Part shown: positions 35,615 to 49,444 of the stretch, one piece after another
Layout: every line of letters starts with the position of its first letter
How positions within the stretch are numbered: position 1 is the first letter of the stretch
Assembly (NCBI GenBank): GCA_009733775.1
Contig: WOGZ01000040.1
Location: 62,001-126,000, forward strand
Reading direction: 5' to 3'
DNA length: 64,000 nucleotides
Source of the DNA: Alectoria sarmentosa
Lineage: Eukaryota > Ascomycota > Lecanoromycetes > Lecanorales > Parmeliaceae
Position numbers and translations under genes: made by a program
Notes under the pieces: model-generated
What the model saw: only the letters and a program-made list of their open reading frames with translations
Told to the model about the DNA's origin: nothing
The model's database searches: none

Positions 35615-37186
35615 CTAGGAGAACCCGGCCTTGGAAGCCCGCGTGGGCCCGTCGTACTCGACGGCATCTTTGGCGCTCTTGCGGCTGCCTCGGATCTCGT
35701 GACGCAGCATCTCGACCTGCTTGCTCATCGCTTTCCAGAGCGAGTCAGACTCGGGAGTCTTGGTAGCGTTGGTGTCTTCTGTGTTCCCGGTAGCTTCGTT
35801 GATCGTGGAATGTCGCTGCTGGTCCGCGATGACGAGGAGAGCGGAGATAAACGCTTCCTGCAGGTAAGCAAAGCTGAAGCCATCCGTGATGCCTGCAATA
35901 GCCGAACACAATGAGGGAGGGAATTGGATAGCTTCGTTGCCGGCGAGTCTGGAACGCCAGTATTCGCAATACCGGGCTCTCTCGGGAGCCGCGGGGAGAT
36001 CGAAATGGTATTTGCGGTCAAAGCGGCTGGGGCGTTTGGTGATGCCAGCATCGAGTTTCTCGAGGTAATTGGTACTCCCGATCATCATGATGCCGTCATT
36101 GCTTTCCAATCCGTCAACTTCGTTCAGGAAGAAACTCCGAGTGTTTTCGGTGATCATGCTGTCAAGATCCTCGAAGATGAGGAGACAAGGCGCCGTTTTG
36201 CGGGCTTTCTTGAAGATCTGGCGGATGCCGTAGATGGTCCCGTACTCACCAGCTGTGGACTTGACATAGAGGGTTGGTATAGGGTCCGGACGGGTGGCTA
36301 AGCCGTGCATTAGGGCTTTGACGGATATGGTCTTACCGTTTCCTGGCAGACCGTGGAGTATAATGCCCCTTTTCCATGGTACGTCAAATTGCTTATAATC
36401 ATCTCTGTGGTCGAAGAAACCTTCGACGTCCCGGGTCAGACCGTCCTTCAGGCTTTGGTCCAGGATGACATCCTCCCACTTGGCCCGCTGGATGCTCTTC
36501 CAGAGCTTGGTATCCTTCTTCCATTCGTCATCGTCGAATATCAAGACACCCTCTTCATGCAGATTAGCAGAGCGACTGGAAGCAGCAGCAATCAAGTCTT
36601 TGGTGGCTACAGAGCGTCCGTTCTGAATTGTGTCTCCTTCCCGTCTGTGCAAGATGAAGAAAGTATTTCTTGAGGAATCTCGAACTGTATCCTGTTCCCA
36701 ATCCTGGCAGAAGAGGTACACAATGAATGATCGATCCTTCCAATGGTAATCATACCTCCCGAATTCCACTTGCTCACGATACTTGCCCGACTGATGCCCG
36801 GGTGCTGAGCGGATATTATCTGCAGGCTCATAACTTAGCCTCGACAACACATTCTGGCTTTCGATATCAAGGACTGCTGTAGCTTCACCAGCTTTGGCAT
36901 ATTCGATGAGGCCTGTCGAAGCAGGAGCCATAGTCACGGTCCATTCAGGGTACCGAGTCTGTAAAGAACACAGAATGTCAAGTACTGTGGATTTGTAGAC
37001 TTTCCGTAGATCTTCGAAAACGTGTGCATTGGCAGCCTCAATGCCGTAGGAATTTGGAGCATGATATCTTCGAGCAGACTTCAAGTTGACGACATATGGC
37101 CTTAGCAGAATCCGCCGCATAAAGACAGGAGACGACATCCAGGCTCCTTGCAGGCTCCTCAACGTGGCCTTCCTGAGTATGGACAT
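35615..37186 (-). CDS. AAA-family ATPase (Bcs1/YjoB-like), possibly mitochondrial
   Basis: Intronless, 523 residues. Arg-rich N-terminus without early acids (residues 1-45), compatible with mitochondrial import. A variable region is followed at about 230-260 by the pre-AAA segment RAKWEDVILDQSLKDGLTRDV. Walker A GLPGNGKT is at 279-286, Walker B LLIFEDLD at 335-342, sensor-1 GSTN at 370-373, and the arginine-finger/second-region RPSRFDRKYHF at 385-395. These show a complete, probably active ATPase. It belongs to a fungal family usually annotated as Bcs1-like or as a 26S-ATPase-like protein; the substrate is unknown. The retrotransposon stack begins 221 bp upstream of its start codon, so its promoter was probably split. 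Confidence 0.8.
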   Translation of the reverse strand: MSILRKATLRSLQGAWMSSPVFMRRILLRPYVVNLKSARRYHAPNSYGIEAANAHVFEDLRKVYKSTVLDILCSLQTRYPEWTVTMAPASTGLIEYAKAGEATAVLDIESQNVLSRLSYEPADNIRSAPGHQSGKYREQVEFGRYDYHWKDRSFIVYLFCQDWEQDTVRDSSRNTFFILHRREGDTIQNGRSVATKDLIAAASSRSANLHEEGVLIFDDDEWKKDTKLWKSIQRAKWEDVILDQSLKDGLTRDVEGFFDHRDDYKQFDVPWKRGIILHGLPGNGKTISVKALMHGLATRPDPIPTLYVKSTAGEYGTIYGIRQIFKKARKTAPCLLIFEDLDSMITENTRSFFLNEVDGLESNDGIMMIGSTNYLEKLDAGITKRPSRFDRKYHFDLPAAPERARYCEYWRSRLAGNEAIQFPPSLCSAIAGITDGFSFAYLQEAFISALLVIADQQRHSTINEATGNTEDTNATKTPESDSLWKAMSKQVEMLRHEIRGSRKSAKDAVEYDGPTRASKAGFS

Positions 37187-37401
37187 GGTGGGCAGTGGTT
37201 GAAGATACTACTCATACCAGGCACCCAAACCTTACCGAAACGCTATGACAACGAAGCCATCTTTAGATGTCAACGAATGACTGTCGCTGCTTGCCGCAGC
37301 CACGAAAAGTACTAACACCCTTACGAACAGCACAGCCCATTTGAGCAGGCATATCTAATTGATTGTAGCTGTCCTGGGGAGATGCTAGGCGAGCTCAAGC
37401 A

Positions 37402-37406
37402 ATATT
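37402..37406. repeat. Target-site duplication, outer copia element (left)
   Basis: ATATT directly before the left LTR; the identical ATATT lies at 57839-57843 directly after the right LTR. Confidence 0.8.
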
Positions 37407-37725
37407 TGTTGGAAATTTAGTGGCTTAGCACTAGTACGGAGTAATTAACCTACTTCAAGCTGGAATGTGAGTATGCGGAGGTTTGCGTTGCCCGCAAATA
37501 TGAGAACTTCCCTATGCGCCATACGAGTTAATATGAGACTCGAGGAAAATCTCTACTGTGCGGGCAAGTATATATTACGCTTTCTCGCACATAGATAGAT
37601 TTCTTCTTATGCTATATAAACTAATCAATCATACACCATTTAATTGCATACGCACGTAATCAAATAACCTTAATCTTAAATCAATTCGATATCATCTTTT
37701 AATTAATTAAATTATATTAATAACA
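37407..37725 (+). repeat. Left LTR of outer copia element
   Basis: 319 bp, starts TGTTGGAAATTTAG and ends AATAACA. Its outer (left) two thirds keep normal composition; its last 100 bp are AT-converted relative to the right copy. Confidence 0.88.
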
Positions 37726-38799
37726 AATTATGAGCTCGATTAATCATTGATCGAATATTACGACTTTTATTACGCATAATTATTAATTATTATATTTAAT
37801 AATAATATCTTTCTTTCAATATCTTCGATCGTTAAAAAAAATCGAGCGCCTAATTCTTAGATTATAAAACATTAAAAATAATTATTTAAAAAAATCGATA
37901 TGAAAGAATAAACGCTTAAAGAATTCGATTTAAAAAAAGATATAAAAAAGAAAAGACATTAAACATTCGTTAAATAAATAACGACATTAATTATAAATTA
38001 ATCATATAAACGAAAAAGTAAAATAAAAAAGAAATTATAAATGTGAAAAGATTATTACGAAATATCGATCGAGGATTTCATAATCGACGATTTATTGCGA
38101 GTAAATTTTAAATAAAAAGTATTATATAAAGTAATAACAAAATTATATATTAAATTAAATTTATTAAAAGATTTAAATTATTATATATAAACGTAAGATT
38201 ATAAGCGATTTCTCGAAAAACGTGAATTATTTTATATAATAATAAACGAATTTATAAAATTAATATACGACATTATATAAATTAAAAAATAAACTTACTT
38301 TAAAATGAATTGCGTTATTAATCGTCGACGATGTTTTAAAAGATTAAAAGAATTATATTATTTAAAAAAGAAGCGTTAAAGATATGTGAGAGATGTTATA
38401 GCGAGTATATAATATTAATGAAAAAAAACGTCTATCGATTATATTATTACGATTTGATAATTATTTCAAATTATCAAATTAAATAACTAATTAAATAATC
38501 TTCGATTTATGAAAGTTATAAAACGAGATATATAATTTCGATTTATTTAATATATTAAGCGATTTATTTATGATTATTTTAATTATAAATGTTTATAAAA
38601 GACAGAAATATAATATAATTAAATACGTATTAAAGATGAGTAATAATTTTATAACAAATTTAATATTTCGTAAATGCTTATTTACGAAATATTAAATAAA
38701 ATAAACAAATTAAAAATATAAATATAATAACTCGAAATAAATATAATAATTATTATAATTAAATAAATAAAAAATTTGACAAATTTAAAAGAAATATAA

Positions 38800-39360
38800 G
38801 TAAAATATAATATTACGTGTATAATAAAATAAGTTACATTAATCGTAATTGCTTTAAAAAACGTAAATCTAAAAATAAAAGTATAGACAATAAAATTAAT
38901 GATTTAAAGAACTTCAAATGAACACGTGAATCAAAAAATCGTTTAAAGAATTCGAAATCATTTAAAGAAAAAAGACGTGAATAGATTAATCGTATTATAA
39001 ATATAAACAATTAAAAAAATTATAATGAAAACGTTAATAATGCGTCTCGTAATAATGAAAAAAATAAAATATAAATAATTAAAGAACGATTATATTCATT
39101 TAATAAAAAAATGTTAATACGTTTAATTAATAATGAAATATTAATAAAATTCTTCGTTAATATTATAATAGATTTTTATAAATTAATAAAAAATCGAAAA
39201 TGGTTTATTGATTTAAAAATAACACGTTATATAACGTTTTATAAAGATTTATTTATAAAATTATTCGATTATAATAAAATAACCGAATTTGAAAACAAAA
39301 ACGAGTTATTAATAATAAATAAAGATATTATTAATATTTTTATAAACAAACGTATATAAA
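38800..39360 (+). pseudogene. Copia gag zinc knuckle / protease remnant
   Basis: Degenerate trace of the nucleocapsid knuckle near 38815-38865 (pattern C-YN-K-YINRNCFK with stops), then an open frame 39111-39359 whose WFIDLKITRYITFYKDLF aligns with the copia protease W-DSGATRHIT-F. The catalytic Asp is kept but Ser-Gly-Ala is lost. Confidence 0.6.
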
Positions 39361-40456
39361 CGTTAATAAACGTTTTATATATTTTTGAAATAAAAAATAA
39401 TTTATTATTTATTATAACATTCGATAAAAAGAATTATGAAATAAGATTTGAAAATTTAAATGTAAAAATTATTTAATTGATTATAAAAGATGTTGTGACA
39501 CGAGGTTATATGCGAAATAAATTTTATTAATTAACAAACTTAATTTTAAACTTCGTACTCGTTTTTAAAGAATTAAAATCATCTATATCGATTAACGTAT
39601 AAATCGACGCGTTTTAATAAATGTATCAGCGATTAAATTATAATAAAGTATATCGTTTATAAAATTTACATTTTCACGCTAAGAGAATAAAAGAAATAAT
39701 AACATTAAACGAATTTTAAGTCGATATATGTGATATTATTAAGATAATAAAACGCATTAATAAGAATTTAAAATTAAAAATAATAATATTCGAAGTAAAA
39801 TTATATACGAATTTTTAAAATCTTATATAATATCAAATATATTAAAAGAAAATAAATCATTTATGTTTTTTATTAATAAAATTATTAATCGATCGATGAT
39901 AAAGCTTATCACATTTAAGATACAAATTAAAATATTTATTTTTAAAAACGTGATCGTTATCGATAAAGAAGAAAAGAAAAATATATTAATAATTTAAACG
40001 AATAATGTTAAAAAGTATTAAACGATCGAAAAACGATTTAAAGAACGTAATATTATTATAAAGTTTACGTTTATTTACACACTTTATTAAAACGATATAA
40101 CGAAACGATTTAATCGTACATTAATGGAGTTAATAAAATTTATGCTTAATTAATTAAATTTATTTATAAACTTTTGATTTAAAATAATAAAATATGTAAA
40201 TTATTTGAAAAACAAATTTTCTTTCGATGATATAAAAAGTAAATTATCACATAAATTATAATTTAATAAATAATCGAATTTGAATTATAAAAAAGTCTTT
40301 GACTATTTATATTTAATATATATTTTTTAAAAAAAAACGATTAAACAAGCTTTATAATATAATTTATAAAATTATATATATTAAATGTCACTTATTTACT
40401 TAATATCGAATATATAATTCTCGAAATAATCGTTTTAAATAATTTATAAACGTTAA

Positions 40457-40461
40457 GTTTT
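40457..40461. repeat. Target-site duplication, gypsy element A (left)
   Basis: GTTTT before the left LTR; the identical GTTTT lies at 55165-55169 after the right LTR. Confidence 0.75.
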
Positions 40462-40760
40462 TATTAGATCGAATGGTCGCATGCGTTTTATATAAAATAT
40501 GCGCCATCGTAACGTTATCTTTCATAAGTTTTCATAAAAATTACAAAATTCAAATTCAATTAAATTAATTTCATAATTATCTCGTTGATAAAAATATTTA
40601 ACAAACATATATTTATCTAATATGCCTCGAGATTTTCTTTTATTTCTTAAAAATTAATTTTATCACATAATTTAATCATTAAACTCAATAATAACATTAC
40701 GTCTTTTACATATATTTATTTATTTACGTTTATTTAACGATATAAATAATACGCCTTATA
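40462..40760 (+). repeat. Left LTR of gypsy element A
   Basis: 299 bp, aligned along its whole length to 54866-55164. Starts TATTAG against TGTTAA and ends TTATA against TTACA, consistent with an original TG...CA. Confidence 0.85.
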
Positions 40761-41372
40761 ATTTTAATCTTTTAAATCTTTCGAAAAAAAAGATTCAATA
40801 TCGTTGCGATATCGATTTCATTTAAAAATCGAACATTTAAAATCGAATATAATCAAAATAAACGCTTAAGCAACGTTAACGAATTTCAAAAATTTATCTT
40901 TAAAAAAGAAATCAACTTAAAAAAACGCCTTGAACGTATTAAAAAGAAAAATCGTTATTTTTAATAAAAACGCGAACTTTTTGCGTTGAAAGCTCGTAAT
41001 AATAAATTTTATAACAAAAACTCGTAAAATATCGTTAAAAAAACGTTAATTATTACGTTTATAATTTCGTTTATAATCGAAATATTAATTATTACACTCG
41101 CGATCTCGTTTTTAACGAAATTATTTATTTTTAAAATCAAAATTATTTATTTCGAAAAATTAAAACCTTATTAAAACAAAAATGAAAAAAAACATATGCG
41201 CTAATTTCGTAATGCGAAAATTACTTTCATCAAAGTTTTTAAATATTTTATTATCGACACTTTAAAGATTATTTATTATATAAAATCTTTAAAAAATAAT
41301 GTTAATAATCAATAATATATCGAATACGAAAAAAAGAATTTTATTAATGTGATATATGAGAATTTCAAATAT

Positions 41373-41544
41373 TTTTTTGTTAGGGAACGAAATGATGCTG
41401 AATGCTTTATATTTCGCTATAAACGAAATAATAGCTATGAAGAGGAATATATGCTATGAAGCTCGAATATGTAGGCAATGCCAAGCCGCGCTAGGCCCAA
41501 TCGGGCCGCGTACTGGGAAGGCAGGCTGAAACCATGACATTTTT
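41373..41544. mobile_element. Probable solo LTR (162 bp) with 5-bp duplication, GC-normal island
   Basis: Positions 41378-41539 begin TGTTAGGGAACGAAATGATG and end CCATGACA, flanked on both sides by TTTTT (41373-41377 and 41540-41544). Composition is normal (it includes GGCCCAATCGGGCC, a hairpin), in the middle of over 80% AT DNA. TG...CA ends and a 5-bp duplication fit a solo LTR or a very short terminal-repeat element. The duplication is a T run in T-rich DNA, so it is weak evidence by itself. Confidence 0.6.
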
Positions 41545-42839
41545 ATTTAATCTTATCGTCGATTTGATCAATCGCCGTTTATTCATTTATGAGAAATAAA
41601 AAAAAATTAAATAAAAGCTTAATTAAAAAATCACGATCTTTAAAACATATTTAAAAAAATTAAAAATTCATTTGTCACTCTTAATAAAGAAATATAAAAT
41701 TAACTTTTTTTTTGCGAAACTTCAATTTACGTTAAAAAATCGAATTTTGAATAATGATAGTATATTCAAATAATGTAAAAAAATTCTTATTATAATTATT
41801 ATACATAAACGAATTTTTGAACGTGTGCGCGAAGAAAGCGATCATAATTCAAATTTCAAATCTTTTAAAAGCAAAAATGCAAAAGCTTCGTTTTTGAATT
41901 TCCGAATTTCAAAATTTAATAAATTTAATCTTGATAATAACATTAAAATTTCGTATATTTATAAAAATAACGAAAATAAATGAAAAAGCGAATTCGAAAT
42001 CGAATATAAAAATTTTATTTGTTTTTATTATAATAAAAAAGATTATATCAAATTTAATTATTCGAATAAAAATAAATCAATTATTTATATTATCGTCATT
42101 ACGACAAAAAACGATTCAATTTTATAATCGTTTTAAAAGCGAAAACGAAAAAACGAAAAATAAAGATCATTTTTTTTATTATTACGAAAAAATGAATTAC
42201 GATTCAAAATAAATCGAGATAACTTATTATTTTACTTGATTTTAAAATTTATATTAATTTGATATTATAAACATTTATAATTTAATAAGATTTATAATTT
42301 TATAATAACGTTATCTTATTAACGTTAAAAATGTTAAACGATTAAAACATATATTATTATAACGTTTATATGTTAAATTATTAATTAATTAATAATTGAA
42401 ATCAAGATAAACAATGTAAAACATTATTTTATATCATTAACTAAAAAGATTTTAACGTTATTTTGAATATGTTTATTTTAAATCAATTACATATATTATT
42501 TAATCCTAAAACGATTCAATAAAAGTTTAAAATCAACTTTAAAAAGATTCAAATTGAGAAACTTAATCAATTTATTACGAACATTAATAAAAAGCTTAAT
42601 GTGTTTATAATCGTATACGTTACGACGACGTGAAACGAAAAAAAAAACGTATTTAACCCAAAAATCCCTAAAAAACTGTTAAAATATAAAAACGTTTTTT
42701 TCAAAAAAAAGATTGAAATCTTATTTATATTTAAACAAAAGAATTATATTATTGAAATAAAAGATAACAAAAAATCGTTATATAAATTTTTATATAATTT
42801 ATTTCAAATAAAATTATCGAAGCTGCGGCGATACTTGAA

Positions 42840-45020
42840 AAGTGTCTTTTATAAAAATTAAATTCGATATTCAATTTTCTTCGCAAAAGCGTCAATTTTA
42901 TTTATATTTAAAAAAAACGACGAATTACGTTTATATATGAATTATAAAAAATTAAATGCGATAATTATCAAAAATCGATATTCGTTATCCTTGATTATAA
43001 AAATATTAAATCACTTATACGACGTTAAGATTTTTACGAAATTAAATTTAAAAAATGTTTATTATAAAATTCGAATTAAAAAAGACGATAAATAAAAGAT
43101 TGCGTTTCGAATTCGTTATAATTATTTCGAATATTTGATTATATTCTTTAAATTAATTAATGCTTCGATTACATTTTAAATATATATTAATAAAACTTTT
43201 ATCGATTTGATGAATATTATTTATGTGATATATTTGAATAATATTTTGATTTATAGCGTCGATATATTAAAATATTAACGACACGTCAAGCAAGTGTTTA
43301 AATGATTGTATTAATTTTAATTATATATTAATTTGAAAAAGTGTTAATTTTATATTAAATAAATTAAATTTTTAAAATTTATCGTGTTTATTAAAAACGT
43401 TACGATGAATTAAAAACGAATAATAATTATTAAAAATTAATTTAAATCAAAAAGTTATCGAAAAATGCAGGTCTTTTTAAGTTTTATAAACTTTTATCGA
43501 CGATTTATTTATAATTATTTTATTATAATTGCGTTATTAATCGATTTATTAAAAGATAATAAAAACGATAAAAAGTTTAAATTTTTTATATAATTCGAGG
43601 GCGTTAAAAAAGCGTTTTTATAATTAAAACGCATTTTTTCGAAAACGTCATTTTTGCGTTATTATAATTCGAAAACGAAATTATATATAAAAATTAATAT
43701 TTTCAATTTTGACTTTGAAATTATGTTTATTTAATAAAATAAATATAAACATTAACGTCTCATTATCTTTTAATCTCGAAAAATGATTTTTATTAAATAA
43801 AATTATGAAATTTATAATCAAAAATTGCTCGTTATTATAACGATAATGAAATAATAACGATATTATTTAAAAAACAATATTTATTATATCGAAATGTGAA
43901 TCGATTATAATAATTTTAAAAGATTTTTTAAATAAAAAGAGTTTAATTTTAAATAAATTCGATGGGCTTTAAAGTTAATCGTTTACGATTTTGAGATTTT
44001 TTATCGAATTAAAAAATTAAATTTTATCGATACGTCATCGCGACGTTTTGATTACGAAAGAGCATCGTTATTAAATATCAAATTGTTATCGACATTTTAA
44101 AATAAGCTTACGCTTTAAATTAACGAGAAATTATTATAAAAAAATAAAAAAATAATCATTACAATAACGTTTACATTTCAAATTATAAATGTTCAAATAA
44201 TTATTTCAAAAAAAAAGATCAAAATCGCACCTGAAATTGCGTATAAAAAATTATATCGATTAATAAAAAAGTTAATTCGAAAATTACAATCTCATAGTAA
44301 TTAAATACGTTTATTTTATATTAATTTCGATACGTTATCGAAACGACGTCAAAAACGTAATAAAAAATGAACTTTTGATTTTAAAAAATTGTTGCGATAT
44401 AATAATCGTTTTTACATTTTTAAAAATAATATTATTAAAAAAGAATCATTAACCGTTATTATAATAATTCGTTATTTAAATATTTTAACGTTACGAAAAT
44501 ATATAAATTTTTTATTCGAAAATATTATTAAAATGAATTTTTAAAAAAGATTATAAAGTATATAAAAACTTATAATATATGTTAACGAACGAAATCGTCG
44601 CGATATTAATTATATAACGAATTTAATTCACTTCTCGTTATCATAAAATTATAAATTTTTTTTTTATAAACTTCATTATAAACTTATTATTAAACAAATT
44701 CAAAAACGTTATATATAACGTCATTTTAAAAATAATAATTCGATTCACAAAAATGATTAAATATTTATTTATAAAAATCACGATCGATATCATTACGTTA
44801 ATAAAAGTATTTTATAATGAAATAATATATCGTTATAACATGTTAAACGATATCATTAATAATCAAAACTTTATATTTATCAATAACTTTTAATCAATCG
44901 TTTACTTTCATTTCAAAATTAAATGATGTTTAAATATTATTTTTCACTTATAAATCGATAAACAAATTGAACGATAAAATTAAATGTTAAAACATTTTTT
45001 GCGTATATTTATTAATGATA
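42840..45020 (+). pseudogene. Gypsy element A pol remnant (RT, RNase H, integrase)
   Basis: By-eye reading across stops gives the gypsy RT order: KNDELRLYMNYKKLNA, KNRYSLSLI, FTKLNLKNVYYKIRI, AFRIRYNYFEYLI, then YLNNILIYS. Here the catalytic YLDD has both Asp codons changed to Asn codons (43231-43242), as G-to-A mutation does. The integrase core lies at about 44800-45010. Non-functional. Confidence 0.75.
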
Positions 45021-46502
45021 AACAAACGAATTAAATTAAATTATTACTTATAAAAAAATTTATATATATAAACAATTAACATTTTTTTATTAAAACGACA
45101 TCGTTTTTTTTAATGTATAATTATTATCTTAAAATTCGATAAAAAATCGAGAACGATTTCGTTATAAAAAAGATATTCATTATAAATAACAAAATAAAAA
45201 AATTATAAACATTATAAAATGAAATTACGAATCGCCTTTAAAACGCTATCGCAATTCAAATCAAATAATATAATAAATCGCATTAATCTCAAAGTTATAA
45301 AATAAACGATTTAATAATGTTAACGATCAAAAATTTCAAATAAAAACGCTCAAACAAGAAGTTATTTTATAAATTCGTAAAATTCTTTCGAATTACGAAT
45401 AAAATAAACGCGTAAACGTATTAATTATTATTGTTTTCTTTTTATAAGATTTATAATATCTTTTATATATCATTATTTAAATTTTATTATTATCGCGAAT
45501 GCGCGAATGAAACGAATATTTCATTTATATAAATTTTTAATTTTATTAATAACGATAAAATGTGAAAAATCGAAAAAATTATTAATAAAATCAAAAATAA
45601 GAAAAACGTTTAATATAAAATCAAATAAATTAATTAAAACGATAAATATAATTAATGAATATCAAATAAAAATATTTTAAATGTTAACGATTTAATCGAT
45701 ATTTTCAATGAGCAATCGAGCAATAAACGAAAATAATAAAATGAAAAACTCGATCTTAAAAAGCTCAATCGATTATATAAAATATTATCGCGTAACAAGC
45801 GAAAACGACGTAATAAGACTTAAATGCTCATCGAAAATTATAATGTTTAAAAACGATATTTTTATTACGAGCGCGTTTTTAAATTCTTATTATAATGAAC
45901 ATATATATTAAAAAATAATATTATTATTTATTATTCAAATTATAAAATATTATAACGAAAATGTGTCGTATTAAAATATATGTTATTATTATAAATATAA
46001 TTCTTAAAAAAAATATTCAAAAATGTTATTAAAAAGATTATTTTAAGCTTTTTATATCAACGCTATCGCAAAAATAAATCGTTATTTAATTTTATCACGT
46101 TTTTTTAACATCGTAAACCTTTTAATCGAACATTAAATCGAAAACGAATTTTTCAAAAAAAGTCGATAACTTAACGTTATCATTATTTATAAAATCATTC
46201 ACTAAAATAATATTCGATTTTAAATTCTTTAAAAAAGATTTATCATTTTCCGTCAATTTTTTTTCGAATTCATATAAATTATTAAATTTTTGATTTAAAA
46301 GTATATTTATATTTTTTAATTCATTAATGCGCTTATTTATCGCGTCGAATTCACATTATAAATTAATAATAATGATAAAAACAATCGAAGTTATCGTTAT
46401 CGTGCGCTCTTATTATTTGCGTTATTAAATAATTCTCTTATTAATATACATTTATATGCGAACAAAATTAAATATCAAATTATAACGTTATACACGTCGC
46501 AA

Positions 46503-46507
46503 ATTTT
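46503..46507. repeat. Target-site duplication, gypsy element B (left, RIP-altered)
   Basis: ATTTT here against ATTCC at 53866-53870; the two differ by two C-to-T changes. Confidence 0.6.
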
Positions 46508-46767
46508 TATAAGATAACAAGGTCTCTTTTCAATGAAGCTACGTAGTCGCTAGGCAATCACGAGGTTTATGAACGTAATAACGAGTTTCAATCGATAAGT
46601 TATTAAATGAATTAATAATTAAAGAAGAAAAAAGAAGAAAGAAAAATTGCGAATATTTAAGATTTTTGTCAAACATGTTAAAAACGCACCTTAATTGCGT
46701 AACACGCAATCTAATAAACGATTTAAGCGAGTCTTATCAGGCCGCTTTGAATATTTTCGCCTTTACA
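46508..46767 (-). repeat. Left LTR of gypsy element B (3' LTR of the element)
   Basis: 260 bp, aligned throughout to 53606-53865. Contains the shared block ACGCACCTTAA-TGCGTA-CACGCA and ends CTTTACA. Confidence 0.85.
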
Positions 46768-49440
46768 ATTACTTTCCCTTTTAAAAGATTCAATCCTTAA
46801 ACCTTAATACATTGCGTATTACATTTAAATGTTTATAAGCTTCTCATATTCATTTATGTTATTTATTGTTAATTGAACGTAATTTGAATTAACGTTTGTT
46901 ATTTTGAGACATATAGATTGTTTATCGCAGGTCTTCATAAATATATTAATATATTTACATATTATAATCGCGATAACGCAATTGTGATCATTGTTATCTT
47001 AATTAATAAAGCGCGAGCATTTTATAATTGTGTTGCGATATGTTATTGTCGCTATTGCGAGATGCGATTGTTATTATTAATTATTATGATCTTATTATTG
47101 TTATCATCTGAAAACCGCGCTAATGAATTTAAAGTCTCATTTTCATTTTAATTTTTTAACAATAACAACATCAACATTAACATCATCATTATCATCAATA
47201 AATGTTATATCTTTTTTTATATTTATTATTTTATTTGTATTCCTTATTATCGCAATAATGCATTAACGAACTATACATTATCACATAACAAAACGTATAC
47301 ATTAATTAAAATAATAATTGAGCGAGATTATAATCATTCAACTTGATTAATTTCATTTTTCAATAAACATTTCGAAAAGCATTTGAGTTTATTCAATTAA
47401 TTGCGAGGGTCGACGAAATTCGTAAAAAGCATATTAACAATATTGATAATAAACTTAATCACTTTTCGTCGTCGTCATGACCCTTCGAGTCGTTTTTTTT
47501 ATAAATTGAAAATTAACAATGCGAGGACTTTTAATTTATAAATGTAATTATTGCCGCCGCTGCTGCGTTTGCCTTTATTTTTATTTTTATTATCGTTTTT
47601 GTTATTGCTTCTCCCTCTTTTTTTATTTATAAACACAAAAGGTTGTTTTAAGAGATGCTTGATTAATGAGATTAACAATTATCATTATTATATCGATTTC
47701 GATTATTCTCGTTGATAAACATTCGCATTTGTTATGAAAAAATGTTTAATTAATGAGATTAATAATTATTTTTATTATTATCGTCCTTTTTCTTACTCTT
47801 CTTTCTTTCACCGCCCGAGATACGTTAATTAAAAAAAATTAATAAATGTTTAAAAGATTGCGTTGACGTTTATTAAATCTTTATTTATCTTTATTATGTG
47901 CGTGTCTTCGCGAATAATCTTTGCGCGACCTACATTAAATCGCGAGTTAACACACATTAATTTAAATGCGATCGATGTTTTCGCGAAAGTCATTTTTATA
48001 TGATCGACTCCTTCGCCCTCGTTCATCAGATTATTATATATATTATTATCGTCGTTGATAACGATATTCGCGACGCTTTACGCGTTTGAAAAGATGAAAC
48101 AATCTTAATTAACATATACGAGAGTTTTATTAATAAAAATAATTGTCGTACGTGTCGTCGTCTTTTCTTCTATTATTGTTATTCTCGTTGTCTTTATCAT
48201 TATCATTATTATTTTCATTATTGCCTTTCGTCGCCTTTTAACGATTTTTATTAATAAAAAGTTATTTTTCAATATAAGAGAATATATAAATTAATGTTAA
48301 ACAATTATATTTATGTTTACGATTTTTAAGATCATTATTTTTTTCGTGATGCGAGACGCTTCGACGCATTAAGATATGCGTATATGTGAATATATATAAA
48401 CCTTCGAACTCTCTTTAATCGTTTTTATTAAATTTCTTAATCAAAGATTTATTTATGAATTTTTTATTATTATTTTTTTCGTGATTTATCTCGCTTTTTG
48501 ATTCTTTGTAACGATTACACTTTTTATTTCATTTTAAATGTTAATTTAAATGATTTCTTTATTTGCTCGAAGTTTTTAATTACGCTTTTAACATTTTCAA
48601 AATGTTTTATTAACTTTTATAAAACTTCGTAAAATGAAATTTTTTTTTAATTAATAAAATACTCAATCTCATTATTGCGAATTTTTTTATTTAACATCTT
48701 ATTGATTTCTCATTTCTTTTCGTTATCAATCAAGATTATTTATAATTTTAAATCATTATTACGCGAATGTCAAGGTTTTAATAACGATATATGAAATATA
48801 AAATGAATTTTTTTATATTTAATAAAAAGGTTTAATTTATAAGCCTACGTACTTATCTTCTTTAACATTTCGAAAAATCTAAATTATTTATAATCGAGTT
48901 TTTTTTTTAATCGTAGGATGCGTATATTCAAGTTTCGCAATAATATTTTATCTTTTTTTTGAAAAATCATAACATGATAATAATTATTATAATATTTTGT
49001 TTATTGTTTTAATATTCATTTTCATAATCTTTTTAAATGTGATTTTATATTTCGTAATTATTTTATTCGCTTTATAACAAATGATGTTTTCTTTTTTAAG
49101 ATTTTATTTTTAAAAACATTTTCTAAATTTGTTATGTATTTTATCAATAATTTTTATAAGATTTTATTGATGTTTGCGTGTATATTATTATTATATGCGA
49201 ACGCAATTATTAATAAGATTTCAAATTAATTATTTTGTTTATAATTGCAATAAACTCGCAAATAATGTTTAAAAACTTGATTTTATTTTTTAATTTAATC
49301 ATTTATTTAAAAGTGAAACGCAATGTTAAGCCTTCGTTTCGCATTTAAATGTTAATATAACGTTATTTAAAACTTGCTTATAAACAATAAATCTCGATTT
49401 AAGATTAAATTTCGCATCATATCTCGTAACGATACGAATT
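46768..49440 (-). other. 3' internal part of gypsy element B
   Basis: About 2.7 kb between the integrase trace and the left LTR. It contains simple-sequence-like TTATTATTATTG/CGTCG tracts (47000-48250). No open frame beyond 78 codons and no recognisable domain; this long segment is unexplained for a standard gypsy element. Confidence 0.45.
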
Positions 49441-49444
49441 TTCA

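Noticed and set aside
47000..48300. CRISPR-like or regularly spaced repeats in the TTATTATTG tracts
   Set aside because: Spacing is irregular, units are simple sequence, and the genome is eukaryotic.
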